NCBI GenBank assembly: GCA_934678955.1
Contig: CAKUSI010000026.1
Location: 1-22,010, forward strand
Direction of reading: 5' to 3'
Length of the DNA stretch: 22,010 nt
DNA from: an uncultured Austwickia sp.
GTDB lineage: Bacteria; Actinomycetota; Actinomycetes; Actinomycetales; Dermatophilaceae
This document shows positions 16,312 through 22,010 of this stretch, in pieces (within the stretch, counting starts at the first letter, position 1; each line of letters begins with the position of its first letter). Position numbers and translations under genes: made by a program. The notes below the pieces were generated by a model. The model was not told the origin of the DNA. It saw only the letters and a list, made by a program, of their open reading frames with translations, and made no database searches.

Positions 16312-16779
16312 GTTCCGCACATGACCCCAGCCGAGGACGTCCGCAACCTGGTCGCCGCGAGCCGGCTCCTCATCCGGCTGAATCGCGTGCTCGGCGACGC
16401 GTGGGAATGCGCCGCGGGCGCCGGCGTGCTTCTCCGCCTCGAACCGCGGCTGACCATCCGCATCCCCGATCTGGTCGTCCTCAGGCCCGGCACCGACCTC
16501 GGGAGAAACCCGGTGGATCCGGCGTCGATCCTGATCGCGGTGGAGGTGTTGTCGCCCTCTACGCGGCGAGTGGACCTCGGCCCGAAGCGGAGGGAGTACG
16601 CGCGCGTCGGCATCCCGCACTACCTCGTGCTGGACCACTACTTCGGGCAGCCGACATTGACCCTCATGACGGTCCCGTTCAACGGTGACTACACGGACGA
16701 GGTCAGCGGCGAAGCGGTGACCCTGCACCTGGACGGGCACTCGATCACGGTCACCGTCGCCGACCTGTTCCCTTCGTGA
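16216..16779 (+). CDS. Uma2 family (DUF820) nuclease-like protein, copy 1
   Basis: A 187-residue protein of the Uma2/DUF820 family, which has a PD-(D/E)XK nuclease fold; its biological role is not established. Visible core: RYEFVDGVPHM near the N-terminus, IPDLVVLRP with D85, IAVEVLSPST with E110, then PKRREYARVGIPHYLVLD with the conserved lysine and tyrosine. All catalytic positions are kept, so it may be active. The ATG at 16216 follows GGGAGGAGGG. Followed after 170 bp by a second copy with nearly the same first 33 residues. It is adjacent to the vapB remnant, in a region of small accessory genes. Confidence 0.9.
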   Translation: MSQAIPLDHLVTLSEWERDWCHREERYEFVDGVPHMTPAEDVRNLVAASRLLIRLNRVLGDAWECAAGAGVLLRLEPRLTIRIPDLVVLRPGTDLGRNPVDPASILIAVEVLSPSTRRVDLGPKRREYARVGIPHYLVLDHYFGQPTLTLMTVPFNGDYTDEVSGEAVTLHLDGHSITVTVADLFPS

Positions 16780-16823
16780 GGCGAGTGGGGTGCTTCCCCA
16801 CAGGTGCGTGGGCGCAGCCCTCC

Positions 16824-17045
16824 GTCCACAGGCATCCTTCTGGCGCGGGCAGGGCGGTTGGTCGGGGCCCTAGCGTGCGGGTGATCTTGGGGTTGACGCC
16901 CATTACGGCGCGGCCCGCATACTGCTCACGTCGGGAGGAGGGAACCGTCATGAGCCAGGCCATCCCACTCGATCACCTGGTCACGTTGTCCGAATGGGAG
17001 CGCGACTGGTGCCATCGCGAGGAGTGGTACGAGTTCGTGGACGGC
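16824..17045 (+). repeat. Direct repeat copy 2: promoter, leader and N-terminus of the second Uma2 gene
   Basis: Partner of 16091-16311. The near-identical core is 16910-17045, covering the -10 region, ribosome site, start codon and the first 32 codons. Confidence 0.85.
16893..16923 (+). promoter_or_regulatory. Putative promoter of the second Uma2 gene
   Basis: TTGACG (16893-16898) and CATACT (16918-16923), again with a 19-bp spacer. The spacer differs at several bases from copy 1 while both hexamers are unchanged. Confidence 0.5.
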
Positions 17046-17507
17046 AATCCGCGAATGGTGCCCAGCGAGGCCGGTCCCTATGTTCGCGCGTCGTGGAATC
17101 TCGGGCACCTCATCGAGAGGCAAACGGGGTGCGCGCTCTTGTGCTATCCGACGTTCGACGTGGTGTTCCGACCTGCGCCGTTCCACGCGCGAGTGCCCGA
17201 CCTCATCGTCGTGAGAGCCTCACACGCGCCGGAAGGCCGCTGGGTGGCGCCGTCGGACGTCCTTCTCGTCGTCGAGGTCCACTCACCATCCACCCGGGCG
17301 GTGGATCGGTCGGCCAAGCGGGGTGAATACGCAGCCCACGGGATTCCCTGCTACCTGATGATCGACGTGCGACCCGGCAAACCCACCCTGACGCTGCTCA
17401 CCCATCCGTTGGATGCGGACTACACGGACGAGGTCCGCGGCGAGGCGGTGACCCTGCGCCTGGACGGGCACGAGATCGACATCGCCGCCGCGGACCTCCT
17501 CCGCTGA
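16950..17507 (+). CDS. Uma2 family (DUF820) nuclease-like protein, copy 2
   Basis: A 185-residue paralogue of the preceding gene. The first 33 residues differ at only one place (REEWYEFVDG against REERYEFVDG), the middle (about 34-75) is quite different, and the C-terminus (DYTDEVRGEAVTLRLDGHEI) is again close. Catalytic candidates are D84 in VPDLIVVR, E109 in LVVEVHSPST and the lysine in AKRGEYAAHGIPCYLMID. The ATG at 16950 has the same GGGAGGAGGG. A longer in-frame ORF from about 16776 covers the duplicated leader and is not expected to be translated. It converges on the hcr-like gene across 33 bp. Confidence 0.9.
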   Translation: MSQAIPLDHLVTLSEWERDWCHREEWYEFVDGNPRMVPSEAGPYVRASWNLGHLIERQTGCALLCYPTFDVVFRPAPFHARVPDLIVVRASHAPEGRWVAPSDVLLVVEVHSPSTRAVDRSAKRGEYAAHGIPCYLMIDVRPGKPTLTLLTHPLDADYTDEVRGEAVTLRLDGHEIDIAAADLLR

Positions 17508-17514
17508 ACGTCCG

Positions 17515-17532
17515 ACGGGCACTGAGTGCCGT
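17515..17532. terminator. Small stem-loop between convergent genes
   Basis: ACGG and CCGT plus GCAC and GTGC pair around a short TGA loop with one bulged base. No T run follows. It lies in the 33-bp gap between the second Uma2 gene and the reductase, where a shared terminator would be expected. Confidence 0.3.
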
Positions 17533-17540
17533 GCGGGCTC

Positions 17541-18620
17541 CTACGTGAAGCGCTCCATCAGCACGTACTCCGAGGGCACGCCTGCCTCGGCCAGGGCGTT
17601 CTCCAGGGCCACGACCATGGGGGTGGGCCCGCAGACATACATGTCCGGGGGTGCGGGGAAGTCCGCGATCGCCGCGCCCACGGTCTCGGCCGGGGTGCCC
17701 TGCACATACCGGATCTTCTCGTGGCCCGAGTCCGGCAACGCGCCCTCCGGCTTCCACACGCAGATCGTGACGCTGACGTCGGCCAGCTGATCGACCAGCT
17801 CCGTGAGCTCGTCGAGGCAGAAGACGTCCTCCGGGGTGTTCACGCCGAGGTAGATGCGTACGGCCTGCGGCTCGCCCCACTCCGCCATCCGGCGCGCCAT
17901 CGACATCAGCGGCGCGAGGCCGCTGCCGCCGCCGACGAACCAGCGAGGCCGGGTGCCGTTCTCCATGAGCTGGAACGCCCCCGACGGGCCCCGCACGGTG
18001 ACGACGTCGCCGACCTTGCCCTCCTCGCCCCGCAGCCAGTCGGACATCATGCCGGTCTTCTGCTGGTGGATGAAGAACTCCAGCTCGCCGTCCCAGTTGC
18101 CGATGTTGGCCAGCGAGTATGTGCGCCACTGGTCCTGGCCCGGCAGCCGGATCTGCATGTACTGACCGGGGTCGAACTCCGCCGCCGTGCCGTGCACGTC
18201 GTCGGGGGTCAGCGTCATGCGGATGCGCCACACGAACTGGCTGACCCGGTCCAGGCCGGTGATCGTGGCCTCCCGGATCGGCGGCGCGGTGTCGACGATC
18301 CGGCTCGACTCGTACGGCAGGGCGATCTCCATGTCGCCCGTGGGCCGCGTGCAACACAGCAGCGCCGCGCCCTGCGGGGCGAGCGGGCCGATCGCCTCGG
18401 GGGTGAAGTCGTCGTGCGCGTACTCACCCGACTTCACCGCCCCGAGGCACACGCCGCAGGAGCCGTGCAGGCAGAGGGCGGGCAGGATCGTCTGCGCGTC
18501 GAACGCCGCCTGCAACACCGTCTGCCCGTCCGGGACCTGGATATCCTTGACCACCCCGTCGACGGTCGTCAGCGACACGTGGTGGGTGCCGCCGCCCGCC
18601 TGCTCGGCCGTCTGCGTCAT
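17541..18620 (-). CDS. NADH:[2Fe-2S] flavoprotein reductase, probable Hcp reductase (BenC-like domain order)
   Basis: A 359-residue electron-transfer protein. Residues 14-105 are a plant-type [2Fe-2S] ferredoxin with C50, C55, C58 and a fourth cysteine at C89 or C90. The FAD domain follows with RTYS at 166-169. The NAD(P) domain has GGGSGLAPLMSM from 230 and YVCGPTPMV near the C-terminus. It lies 117 bp downstream of hcp on the same strand, so it most likely passes electrons from NADH to Hcp, the job of Hcr in E. coli. However, E. coli Hcr has its ferredoxin domain at the C-terminus; here it is N-terminal, as in BenC and MMO-type reductases. No oxygenase gene is near. The ATG at 18620 follows AGGAGC. 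Confidence 0.88.
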   Translation of the reverse strand: MTQTAEQAGGGTHHVSLTTVDGVVKDIQVPDGQTVLQAAFDAQTILPALCLHGSCGVCLGAVKSGEYAHDDFTPEAIGPLAPQGAALLCCTRPTGDMEIALPYESSRIVDTAPPIREATITGLDRVSQFVWRIRMTLTPDDVHGTAAEFDPGQYMQIRLPGQDQWRTYSLANIGNWDGELEFFIHQQKTGMMSDWLRGEEGKVGDVVTVRGPSGAFQLMENGTRPRWFVGGGSGLAPLMSMARRMAEWGEPQAVRIYLGVNTPEDVFCLDELTELVDQLADVSVTICVWKPEGALPDSGHEKIRYVQGTPAETVGAAIADFPAPPDMYVCGPTPMVVALENALAEAGVPSEYVLMERFT

Positions 18621-18640
18621 CGATGGGCTCCTTGTCTCTC

Positions 18641-18658
18641 GCGCGGGGTGTCCCGCGC
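18641..18658 (-). other. Hairpin in the hcp-reductase intergenic gap
   Basis: GCGCGGG and CCCGCGC, perfect 7-bp arms with a four-base loop (GTGT on the plus strand), lie in the 117-bp gap between hcp and the reductase gene. There is no T run. It may stabilise or attenuate the transcript between the two genes, or be chance in GC-rich DNA. Confidence 0.35.
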
Positions 18659-18737
18659 GGGTGTCTCGCGGGGAAAGCTCGCCGTAGGTGGTCTGTCGGA
18701 GTGGTCGCGGACGGGCACGCGGTGAGCGGCCGTGGAT

Positions 18738-20420
18738 TTACCGGCCGGCCATCGCCTCTTCGAGGTCGCGGCTCGGGTCGCCGATGGCCTTGAGGCCGAA
18801 CCGATCCACGAGCACCTGCATGGCCGCGGGCGTGAGGAAGGCCGGCAGCGAGGGGCCGAGCCGGATGTTCTTCAGGTCTAGGGCCAGCAGCGTCAGGAAG
18901 ACCGCGGCGGCCTTCTGCTCGAACCAGGACACGAAGAGCGACAGCGGCAGGTCGTTGACGCCGCAGTCAAAGGCCTCGGCGAGGGCCAACGCGATCCGCA
19001 GGGCGGAGTACGAGTCGTTGCACTGACCGCAGTCGAGTAGGCGGGGCAGCCCCGCGACCGTCCCGAACTCGAGCTTGTTGAAGCGGTACTTGTTGCAGCC
19101 CATCGTCAACAGCACCGTGTCTTCGGGGGCCTTGGTCGCCACGTCCGTGTAGTAGTTCCGGCCTGGCACGGCGCCGTCGCACCCGCCGATGACGAGGAAC
19201 CGGGAGATCTGACCGGCCTTGACCGCGTCGATGATCGTCTCCGCGTGGTCGAGGACGGAGTCCCGGGCGAAGCCGGTCGTGACGAGCTGCTCCGGCTCGT
19301 CCTCCTTGAAACCGGGGAGGGCCTGGGCCGCCTTCACGAGGACATCGAGGTCCTTGTGCTCCAGGTGGCGCACGCCCGGCCAGCCGGTCGGGCCCAGCGT
19401 GAAGATGCGGCGCTTGTAGCTCGGCTGGGGCTCGATGAGGCAATTGCTCGTCATCACGATCGGGCCGGGGAAGGCGGCGAAGTCCTGGTGCTGGTCCTGC
19501 CAGGCGCCCCCGTAGTTGCCCGCCAGGTGGGAGTACTTGTGCAGCCCCGGGTAGCCGTGCGCGGGCAGCATCTCGCCGTGCGTGTAGACGTCGACGTCCT
19601 GCCCATCGGTCGCCTCGAGGATCGCGTGGAGGTCGCCGAGGTCGTGGCCGCTGACCAGGATGGCCTTGCCGGCGCGGGGCGTCACCCGCACGCCCGTGGG
19701 GACGGGCGTGCCATAGGTGCCGGTGTTGGCCGCGTCCAACATCGACATGACCTTGAGGATCACCTCGCCGAGCGTGATCGCGTGGGCGAGCAGTTCCTCG
19801 ATGTCGGCGGGCGGGTCCGCGAGGAAGTTGAGCGTGTTCTCGATGCCCTCGTCGACCTCGTCGTCGCGATAACCGAGCGCGTGCGCGTGGTGGGCGTAGG
19901 CACACACGCCCTTCAGGCCGTAGAGGCTGAGGTTGCGCAGGCCCACGACGTCGGCGCCCACCTCGTCGAGCTCGCGGTCGACGGCCGCGACGTCGAACTG
20001 CTCGATGAGCGTGTTCGTGGTCGTGGCGGCCTCGAAGGTGGCCGGGCCGCGCAGCGCCTCGGGCTCGATGCCCGCCTCCTTGCAGGCGGCCTCGTATGCC
20101 GCCTTCGCGGCCTCGCGGACCTTCGTCGCCTCGGCGATCAGCTGAACGAAGCGGGTCGTGTTGAAGTTGACGTTCGTCAGCGTGGTGAAGATGTAGAAGC
20201 ACGCCGCGAACGAGTACTGGGGATCGGGCTTGCCGAGCGCGCGCAGCCGGTGCGCGTACTGACCGATGCCGAGGGTGATGTAGTTCAACAGATCCTGCAT
20301 GCCCGCGGTGGTCTCGTCCTTGCCGCAGTTGCCCTTGTGGGAGGAGCACCCGGCCAGCAGGTTGGCCCGATCGCCAACGAGCCCGCTGCGGTCGGTCTGC
20401 TCACACTGGTAACAGAACAC
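18738..20420 (-). CDS. hcp: Hybrid cluster protein (hydroxylamine/NO reductase)
   Basis: A 560-residue Hcp (E. coli: 550). The enzyme reduces NO to N2O and hydroxylamine to ammonia in the cytoplasm and belongs to nitrosative-stress defence. Hybrid-cluster ligand regions are present: [11 protein letters not shown] (His), [11 protein letters not shown] (Glu), [39 protein letters not shown] and SWFEQKA (Glu and Lys). The N-terminal cysteines are C3, C6, C25 and C32, giving CX2CX18CX6C; E. coli has X11 where this has X18. Start chosen as GTG 20420, since AAGGAG lies seven bases upstream and VFCYQCEQT is the normal N-terminus. A longer ATG frame exists but adds no homology. Probable operon with the downstream reductase; divergent from sodC. 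Confidence 0.95.
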   Translation of the reverse strand: MFCYQCEQTDRSGLVGDRANLLAGCSSHKGNCGKDETTAGMQDLLNYITLGIGQYAHRLRALGKPDPQYSFAACFYIFTTLTNVNFNTTRFVQLIAEATKVREAAKAAYEAACKEAGIEPEALRGPATFEAATTTNTLIEQFDVAAVDRELDEVGADVVGLRNLSLYGLKGVCAYAHHAHALGYRDDEVDEGIENTLNFLADPPADIEELLAHAITLGEVILKVMSMLDAANTGTYGTPVPTGVRVTPRAGKAILVSGHDLGDLHAILEATDGQDVDVYTHGEMLPAHGYPGLHKYSHLAGNYGGAWQDQHQDFAAFPGPIVMTSNCLIEPQPSYKRRIFTLGPTGWPGVRHLEHKDLDVLVKAAQALPGFKEDEPEQLVTTGFARDSVLDHAETIIDAVKAGQISRFLVIGGCDGAVPGRNYYTDVATKAPEDTVLLTMGCNKYRFNKLEFGTVAGLPRLLDCGQCNDSYSALRIALALAEAFDCGVNDLPLSLFVSWFEQKAAAVFLTLLALDLKNIRLGPSLPAFLTPAAMQVLVDRFGLKAIGDPSRDLEEAMAGR

Positions 20421-20472
20421 GCTCGATCTCCTTGTCGCCGGGAGAGCGGAACGGCGCGGTGGCGCTGCCGCT

Positions 20473-20486
20473 TTAGCCCACCCTAA
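20473..20486 (-). promoter_or_regulatory. Possible DtxR/IdeR-like half box upstream of hcp
   Basis: On the minus strand the sequence reads TTAGGGTGGGCTAA, 53-66 bases before the hcp start. Compared with the IdeR/DmdR consensus TTAGGTTAGGCTAACCTAA, 12 of the first 14 bases agree, but the last five do not. It could be a weak iron-regulator site or chance; the fit is not symmetric. Confidence 0.3.
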
Positions 20487-20641
20487 CCGGGCCGCCAGCA
20501 GGGCCGGAATGGTTACCGAGAAGGTCGCGTCAATCATCCTGCCCCCCAAGAAAATCCCTCCGCGTCGAGTTGCGGGGTGCGGCAGGGTGAACAAATGTGG
20601 TGCGCAGTAGCCCGCGCCCGCCACGACGCCAGGAGCCGTTC

Positions 20642-21334
20642 ATGTCCCGTTCCCCTCGCACCCGCACCGCCCGTCGTCGCCTGCTCGCCGTCCCCGCGTT
20701 GGCCGCCGCGGGGCTCGTGATGGCCGCCTGCGCCAACGACGAAGCCCCGGCCGCCGGCGGCAACGTCACGGCCCCGGCGCAGCAGACCGGCGGAAGCCCG
20801 ATCGCCTCCTCCATCGCCACCGGTGCGCTGCGGGGCCCGGACGGTCAGGAGCGCGGCAACGTCGTGGTCCAGCAGCCCGCCAACGGAAGCGGCTTGGAGG
20901 TCCATGTGACGGTCAACGGGTTGCCCGCCGGCTTCCACGGCCTGCACGTGCACGGCATCGGCAAGTGTGAGCCGAACTCGCCCGACCCGGCCAACCCGGG
21001 CACCACCGGCAACTTCCTGTCCTCCGGTGGGCACCTCGCGGGCGACCGCCCCGACCACCCCGATCACGCCGGCGACCTGCCTCCGCTGCTCGTCGGTCAG
21101 GACGGCACCGCGCGCCTCGTCACGTCCACCGATCGGCTGACCCGGGAGCTGCTTCTCGACGGCGACGGGGCCGCGGTGGTGGTCCACGAACGCCCGGACA
21201 ACTTCGCGAACGTCCCGACCCGTTATGCCTCCGCGGGCGCCGACGATGAGACCAAGAAGGCGGGCGACGCGGGCTCCCGCGTGGCCTGCGCCGTCCTCAC
21301 GGCACCGGGGGATTCCTCGCCCACTACGTCGTGA
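20642..21334 (+). CDS. Cu/Zn superoxide dismutase, lipoprotein (SodC-like)
   Basis: A 230-residue secreted superoxide dismutase, which converts superoxide to peroxide outside the membrane. A signal peptide (RRR then LLAVPALAAAGLVMAA) ends at C30, which fits a lipoprotein although -3 is methionine rather than the usual Leu/Val/Ile. Metal ligands are complete: H102, H104, H131 (GGH), H139, H142, D145 and H182. C109 and C216 can form the structural disulfide, and R213 is the active-site arginine. The ATG at 20642 follows CAGGAG. It is divergent from hcp across a 221-bp region, and its 3' end overlaps the convergent amidotransferase by 11 bp. Confidence 0.95.
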   Translation: MSRSPRTRTARRRLLAVPALAAAGLVMAACANDEAPAAGGNVTAPAQQTGGSPIASSIATGALRGPDGQERGNVVVQQPANGSGLEVHVTVNGLPAGFHGLHVHGIGKCEPNSPDPANPGTTGNFLSSGGHLAGDRPDHPDHAGDLPPLLVGQDGTARLVTSTDRLTRELLLDGDGAAVVVHERPDNFANVPTRYASAGADDETKKAGDAGSRVACAVLTAPGDSSPTTS

Positions 21335-22010
21335 CGCCGCGGACCGGCTGGGGCACCCTCCGGGTGCCACCGGCTGGCTCCCCGCCCGGCCAGGGCCCCG
21401 AGCTCCCCATGAGCGTGGCCCCCGCCGCGACCATCCTGTCCGGGGCGACCGTCGCGTCAGGCGCGACCGGCGTTTCCGGCGTGCCGGTCGTGTCGGGGGT
21501 GGGACCGGTCGTGGTCGGTGCCCGCGCCGGTGCGACTGCCTCCAGCGTCTCGATCATCGTCCCGAGCTCGATGATCGCCATCGAGTCGAGCGGCAACACG
21601 TCCCAACCGCTCTGGTCGAAGCCGGAGGAGGCGTACGCGAGCGTGCCGTCGGCCGCCCGTCGCCGCCGGATGAGGTAGTAGCCCGCGTCGTGCTGCGGCG
21701 GCAGCTCCTCGCCGGGCAGCAGCCGGCCGCGGAAATGCTCGGTGGGCACGATCGCATGCGTCGAGGAATGCACCACGACCATGTGGGTGTGGCTCAGCAG
21801 CACGGCGTTGAGGCTCGCCGTGGGGAAGGCGGCGCGCAAGGTCGCGACGGTGTCGCGCACCGCGTCGAGGAAGGGAACGCCGGCGCGCATCCGATCCGTG
21901 ACCATGATCAGGTACATCTCCGAATCGGTCGTGCCGCGCAGCCGGCCCAGCGACTCCGGCACGACCAGCGCCCGCAGGTCGGTGAGCGGCGAGATCGTCC
22001 CGTTGTGCAC
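21324..22010 (-). CDS. Class II glutamine amidotransferase, partial (5' end outside window)
   Basis: A partial gene of 228 visible residues; the start and the catalytic N-terminal cysteine lie beyond the right edge. The first visible residues, VHNGTISP, are the HNG motif of class II (Ntn-type) glutaminases, followed by RGTTDSEMYL (usually SDTE). Later parts are LLSHTHMVVVHSS and YYLIRRRR, then SSGFDQSGWDVLPLDSMAIIE. This pattern fits YafJ/EgtC-like amidotransferases. The last 60 residues are a Thr/Pro/Ala-rich low-complexity tail, probably disordered. The target of the released ammonia is unknown. No terminator is visible at the overlap with sodC. Confidence 0.85.
   Translation of the reverse strand: MHNGTISPLTDLRALVVPESLGRLRGTTDSEMYLIMVTDRMRAGVPFLDAVRDTVATLRAAFPTASLNAVLLSHTHMVVVHSSTHAIVPTEHFRGRLLPGEELPPQHDAGYYLIRRRRAADGTLAYASSGFDQSGWDVLPLDSMAIIELGTMIETLEAVAPARAPTTTGPTPDTTGTPETPVAPDATVAPDRMVAAGATLMGSSGPWPGGEPAGGTRRVPQPVRGVTT

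Noticed and set aside
20421..20624. Longer hcp start giving an extra 68 residues
   Set aside because: The extension has no homology and would move the normally N-terminal cysteine motif inward; GTG 20420 has a good AAGGAG.

Overview
The window comes from a very GC-rich bacterium. GTG and non-ATG starts, dense coding on both strands, a MT0933-type antitoxin domain and an HisKA_3/NarL two-component pair all point to an actinomycete. A Micrococcales- or Intrasporangiaceae-like genome is my guess, not shown by the sequence. I see no rRNA, tRNA, CRISPR array, insertion sequence or phage gene. Most genes are chromosomal metabolism and stress genes; the accessory-looking parts are at about 2.38-3.61 kb and 15.46-17.51 kb.

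Layout. 0.2-2.3 kb (minus): a Tat-exported class V aminotransferase downstream of a DUF421 (YetF-like) membrane protein. 2.4-3.6 kb (plus): a DUF4143-type AAA ATPase whose GTG start abuts a perfect, AT-rich inverted repeat. 3.7-5.9 kb (plus): ilvD, then a small J-domain protein that appears to start at a CTG overlapping the ilvD stop. 6.0-6.5 kb (minus): ferritin, divergent from a class I/II aminotransferase (6.7-7.9 kb, plus). 8.2-8.6 kb: an MT0933-like antitoxin without a visible toxin, then a 44-bp perfect palindrome and a degenerate 15/16-bp tandem repeat.

8.8-11.4 kb (minus): a large phosphotransferase with the domain order of rifampicin phosphotransferase (ATP-grasp, central domain, C-terminal swivelling His) rather than PEP synthase. 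It is divergent from a four-gene plus-strand cluster: ABC ATPase, ABC-2 permease, sensor kinase and response regulator. Together they look like a drug inactivation plus export/sensing locus, but that link is inferred from position only.

15.4-17.5 kb: a vapB with its operator but a vapC truncated against the response regulator's 3' end, then two tandem Uma2-family (DUF820) nuclease-like genes that share an almost identical promoter, leader and N-terminus. 17.5-20.4 kb (minus): an hcp-hcr-type pair for nitrosative stress, with a reductase whose ferredoxin domain is N-terminal instead of C-terminal. 20.6-21.3 kb: a Cu/Zn superoxide dismutase lipoprotein. The right edge holds the 3' part of a class II glutamine amidotransferase.

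Ferritin, Hcp with its reductase and SodC together suggest a cell that handles iron, NO and superoxide stress. The most unusual items are the palindrome-led DUF4143 gene, the RPH-like/ABC/two-component locus, the Uma2 mosaic duplication, and the atypical Hcp cysteine spacing with its domain-permuted reductase.
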